A stretch of 64,000 nucleotides of DNA from JALOTE01 sp031422195 (GTDB lineage Bacteria > Pseudomonadota > Alphaproteobacteria > Rhizobiales > Rhizobiaceae): the NCBI GenBank assembly GCA_031422195.1, contig JANOPZ010000048.1, forward strand, positions 1 to 64,000, in the 5' to 3' direction. Both the position numbers and the translations under genes were made by a program. Within the stretch, counting starts at the first letter, position 1. Every line of letters begins with the position of its first letter. This document shows, one piece after another, positions 61,471 through 64,000 of this stretch. The notes below the pieces were generated by a model. That model did no database searches. It saw only the letters and a program-made list of their open reading frames with translations, and was not told the DNA's origin.

Positions 61471-62781
61471 ATGATTGAGCGCTATTCCCGCCCGCAAATG
61501 ACAACGATTTGGAGTCAAGAAACCAAGTTTCGTATATGGTTTGAAATAGAGGCCTATGCCTGCGACGCGCTGGCCAAACTTGGCGTTATTCCAAAAGAAG
61601 CGGCAATTGCGATTTGGGAAAAAGGTAATGCGGCCACATTTGATGTGGCCCGCATTGATGAGATTGAGCGCGTTACAAAACATGACGTTATTGCATTTCT
61701 AACGCACTTGTCTGAGATCGTCGGGCCTGAAGCCCGGTTTGCACATCAAGGCATGACATCATCTGATGTGCTGGACACCTGTTTCAGCGTTCAACTTGCA
61801 CGGGCGAGCGATGTGCTTTTGGCCGATTTGGATGCGTTGCTTGCCGCCTTAAAGCGCCGCGCATTTGAGCACAAAGACACAATTACCATTGGCCGCAGCC
61901 ATGGCATACACGCCGAGCCAACAACGTTTGGTGTGAAGCTGGCTTTGGCCTATGCTGAGTTCGAGCGCAACCGCGCAAGACTGGTTGCTGCACGCGACGA
62001 AATTTCTGTATGTGCAATTTCAGGTGCGGTTGGCACATTTGCCAATATCGATCCACACGTTGAAGCCCATGTTGCAGAAAAGCTTGGGCTCAAGATTGAG
62101 CCGGTTTCAACCCAAGTCATCCCGCGTGACAGACACGCCATGTATTTTGCAACGCTTGGCGTCATTGCTTCCTCAGTGGAGCGATTGTCGATCGAAATAC
62201 GGCATTTGCAGCGCACTGAGGTTTTGGAAGTTGAAGAGTTTTTCTCGCCTGGCCAAAAGGGTTCATCTGCAATGCCGCATAAGCGCAATCCGGTGTTGAC
62301 TGAAAACCTAACCGGTCTTGCGCGCATGGTGCGCAGCTATGCCCTGCCCGCCATGGAAAACGTGGCTTTATGGCACGAGCGTGATATTTCGCATTCATCG
62401 GTAGAGCGAATGATCGGGCCGGATGCGACGGTGACCCTTGATTTTGCTCTGGCGCGGCTCACCGGCGTTATTGATAAACTCCTCATTTATCCCGACACTA
62501 TGGAGCGCAACCTCAATCGCTTTAAGGGCCTCATCCACTCGCAGCGCGTCTTGCTCGCGCTGACTCAGGCTGGGTGTTCGCGCGAGGATTCCTATGCGTT
62601 CGTACAGCGCAACGCGATGAAGGTTTGGGAGCATCAAGCAGATTTTCTTGAAGAATTGCTGGCCGATAAGGATGTGCGCGCTGCATTAAGCGAATCAGAA
62701 ATCCGTGAGAAATTCGATCTTGGCTATCACACCAAGCATGTGGATACGATTTTTGCCCGCGTGTTTGGAACAGCACCCTAA
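61471..62781 (+). CDS. purB: Adenylosuccinate lyase
   Basis: 436 residues. The fumarase-type superfamily signature is GQKGSSAMPHKRNPVLTENL near residue 264; other active-site segments are RYSRPQMTTIW at the start, HQGMTSSDVLDT near residue 92 and GRSHGIHAEPTTFG near residue 142. It cleaves adenylosuccinate and SAICAR in purine synthesis. It follows the small membrane gene by 54 bp. Confidence 0.97.
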   Translation: MIERYSRPQMTTIWSQETKFRIWFEIEAYACDALAKLGVIPKEAAIAIWEKGNAATFDVARIDEIERVTKHDVIAFLTHLSEIVGPEARFAHQGMTSSDVLDTCFSVQLARASDVLLADLDALLAALKRRAFEHKDTITIGRSHGIHAEPTTFGVKLALAYAEFERNRARLVAARDEISVCAISGAVGTFANIDPHVEAHVAEKLGLKIEPVSTQVIPRDRHAMYFATLGVIASSVERLSIEIRHLQRTEVLEVEEFFSPGQKGSSAMPHKRNPVLTENLTGLARMVRSYALPAMENVALWHERDISHSSVERMIGPDATVTLDFALARLTGVIDKLLIYPDTMERNLNRFKGLIHSQRVLLALTQAGCSREDSYAFVQRNAMKVWEHQADFLEELLADKDVRAALSESEIREKFDLGYHTKHVDTIFARVFGTAP

Positions 62782-62898
62782 TCTTGACTTTGTGCGCCTT
62801 TGCGACCATTGAACATTTGCCCGCATGTAAGACTAAATTCGCGGTGCCACCGGTTTGCGCAACAGGCGTGACCCTATCCAGCGGAATAGCACGAACAC

Positions 62899-64000
62899 GT
62901 GACCCAAAGCCCAATCGAAGATACCCCTGCCCTCGACACCAACACGCCTGAAGCGTCAACTGCTTCTGCACTCACTTTTGCTGACCTTGGCCTTTCCGCC
63001 AAGGTTTTAGCCGCCGTAACGGATGCGGGGTACACCATCCCGACGCCAATTCAGGCGGGTGCTATTCCGCCAGCGCTTGAGCGCAAAGACATTCTTGGCA
63101 TTGCGCAAACAGGCACCGGCAAGACCGCTGCCTTTGTGTTGCCGATGATCACGCGGCTCGAACAAGGCCGTGCCCGCGCCCGCATGCCACGCACATTGAT
63201 TTTGGAACCCACGCGCGAACTTGCAGCGCAGGTTGAAGAAAACTTCGTCAAATATGGCAAAAACCATAAACTGACCGTTGCTCTGTTGATTGGTGGCGTA
63301 TCGTTTGACGAACAAGAGAAAAAACTGGCGCGCGGCGCTGATGTTTTGATTGCAACGCCCGGTCGTTTGCTCGACCATTTTGAGCGCGGCAAATTGATGA
63401 TGAATGGCGTTGAAATTCTCGTCATCGATGAAGCCGACCGTATGCTTGATATGGGCTTTATCCCGGACATTGAGCGCATAGCAAAACTGACACCGATGAC
63501 GCGGCAGACCTTGTTTTTCTCGGCCACTATGCCGCCAGAAATCACCCGTCTTGCAGATGCGTTTTTGCATGCCCCTGTTCGTATTGAGGTGGCCAAGCCT
63601 GCGCAAACCGCAAAAACAATCACACAAAAGCTTGTCGCTTGCGGCTCAAAGGACTGGAACAAACGCGCTGTACTCCGCGATCTTATCAATGCTGAAAGCG
63701 AAACGCTGAAAAACGCGATAATTTTTTGTAACCGCAAAGTCGACGTTGTTGAACTTTTACGATCGCTGCAAAAGCATGAATTCGACGCTGGTGCTCTCCA
63801 TGGCGACATGGATCAACGCGCGCGCATGGCCACGCTCGAAGCCTTTCGTGGTGGAAAGTTAAAATTGCTAGTGGCTTCTGATGTTGCCGCTCGCGGCCTC
63901 GACATTCCTGATGTCAGCCATGTGTTCAACTTTGATGTGCCCATTCATGCCGAAGATTATGTACACCGTATTGGCCGCACCGGCCGTGCGGGTCGCTCCG
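62899..64000 (+). CDS. DEAD-box RNA helicase, 3' end beyond the window
   Basis: 367 residues are visible from a GTG at 62899; no ATG precedes the conserved part. Motifs in order: Q motif (FADLGLSAKVLAAV, PTPIQ), I AQTGTGKT, Ia PTRELA, II VIDEADRMLD, III SATMP, IV AIIFCNRK, V ASDVAARGLD and VI HRIGRTGRAG just before the window end. The protein probably continues into a basic C-terminal tail, as in RhlE. It unwinds structured RNA in ribosome assembly or mRNA turnover. Family level is clear; the exact RhlE/CsdA type is not. Confidence 0.95.
   Translation, partial: MTQSPIEDTPALDTNTPEASTASALTFADLGLSAKVLAAVTDAGYTIPTPIQAGAIPPALERKDILGIAQTGTGKTAAFVLPMITRLEQGRARARMPRTLILEPTRELAAQVEENFVKYGKNHKLTVALLIGGVSFDEQEKKLARGADVLIATPGRLLDHFERGKLMMNGVEILVIDEADRMLDMGFIPDIERIAKLTPMTRQTLFFSATMPPEITRLADAFLHAPVRIEVAKPAQTAKTITQKLVACGSKDWNKRAVLRDLINAESETLKNAIIFCNRKVDVVELLRSLQKHEFDAGALHGDMDQRARMATLEAFRGGKLKLLVASDVAARGLDIPDVSHVFNFDVPIHAEDYVHRIGRTGRAGRS

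Noticed and set aside
62531..62971. Minus-strand open frame across the end of purB
   Set aside because: It covers conserved purB codons on the other strand and shows no protein-like pattern.
63007..63809. Two long minus-strand open frames opposite the DEAD-box helicase gene
   Set aside because: The plus strand encodes all helicase motifs in order; the antisense frames have no recognisable domain and result from codon bias.

Overview
The window looks like chromosomal DNA from an alphaproteobacterium of the Rhizobiales (Hyphomicrobiales), probably a marine or environmental lineage with roughly 50% GC. This is inferred from gene order and protein families: dusB(nifR3)-ntrB-ntrC-ntrY-ntrX-hfq-hflX in one block, a fused ispDF, an ATP12 chaperone gene, DUF1489, clpS-clpA followed by a Do-like protease, a phasin gene, and a B12-dependent ribonucleotide reductase. 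No species can be named from sequence alone. No rRNA operon, CRISPR array, intact prophage or intact insertion sequence is visible. Layout: (1) 1-3.2 kb holds the 3' end of nrdJ, an AT-rich HNH gene, and a gene-poor stretch of about 0.9 kb full of dispersed palindromic repeats with a possible integrase remnant. (2) 3.2-14.6 kb holds a patatin-like esterase, then minus-strand genes for a CBS protein, rhomboid, HflX, Hfq and the two nitrogen two-component systems (NtrX/NtrY and NtrC/NtrB) led by dusB. ntrB carries an in-frame amber codon inside its ATP-binding N box. (3) 14.7-24.8 kb is plus-strand: ispDF, a CinA C-terminal-type amidohydrolase, a PHP-domain hydrolase, RpiR- and LysR-type regulators, a polyamine-type ABC importer (binding protein, ATPase, two permeases) and a gamma-aminobutyraldehyde-type dehydrogenase. 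Together these suggest import and oxidation of putrescine-like amines. (4) 24.8-33.1 kb is mostly housekeeping on the minus strand: ATP12 chaperone, RluA-type pseudouridine synthase, RarA, a Do-like protease, ClpA/ClpS and a phasin. (5) 33.4-46.1 kb holds a SPOR-domain D,D-carboxypeptidase, a DnaJ/VWA pair, DUF1489, sdaA, membrane enzymes, a MerR regulator, mgtE, an internally duplicated protein of unknown function, pccA, lipB and tRNA-Leu(GAG). (6) 46.2-51.6 kb holds a tiny protein gene followed by a row of stem-loops whose loops carry anti-Shine-Dalgarno CCTCC motifs (resembling the CcsR/cuckoo sRNAs of alphaproteobacteria), several small envelope or redox proteins, a flavin amine oxidase, and a class II DAHP synthase fused at its N terminus to an XRE-type helix-turn-helix domain, with a palindrome over its promoter. 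(7) 51.7-58.0 kb holds a minus-strand cluster for maturation of molybdenum hydroxylases (flavin reductase, MoxR ATPase, CoxE-like VWA protein, two XdhC halves, molybdopterin-binding protein, MocA-like nucleotidyltransferase); the enzyme it would serve is not in the window. (8) 58.1-64.0 kb holds a periplasmic binding protein coupled to a P1-family peptidase, rpe, a small membrane protein, purB and the start of a DEAD-box RNA helicase gene cut by the window edge. The observations most worth a second look are the amber-interrupted ntrB, the HTH-DAHP synthase fusion with its candidate operator, and the CCTCC stem-loop array. No database search was possible, so family names rest on recognised motifs and gene context.
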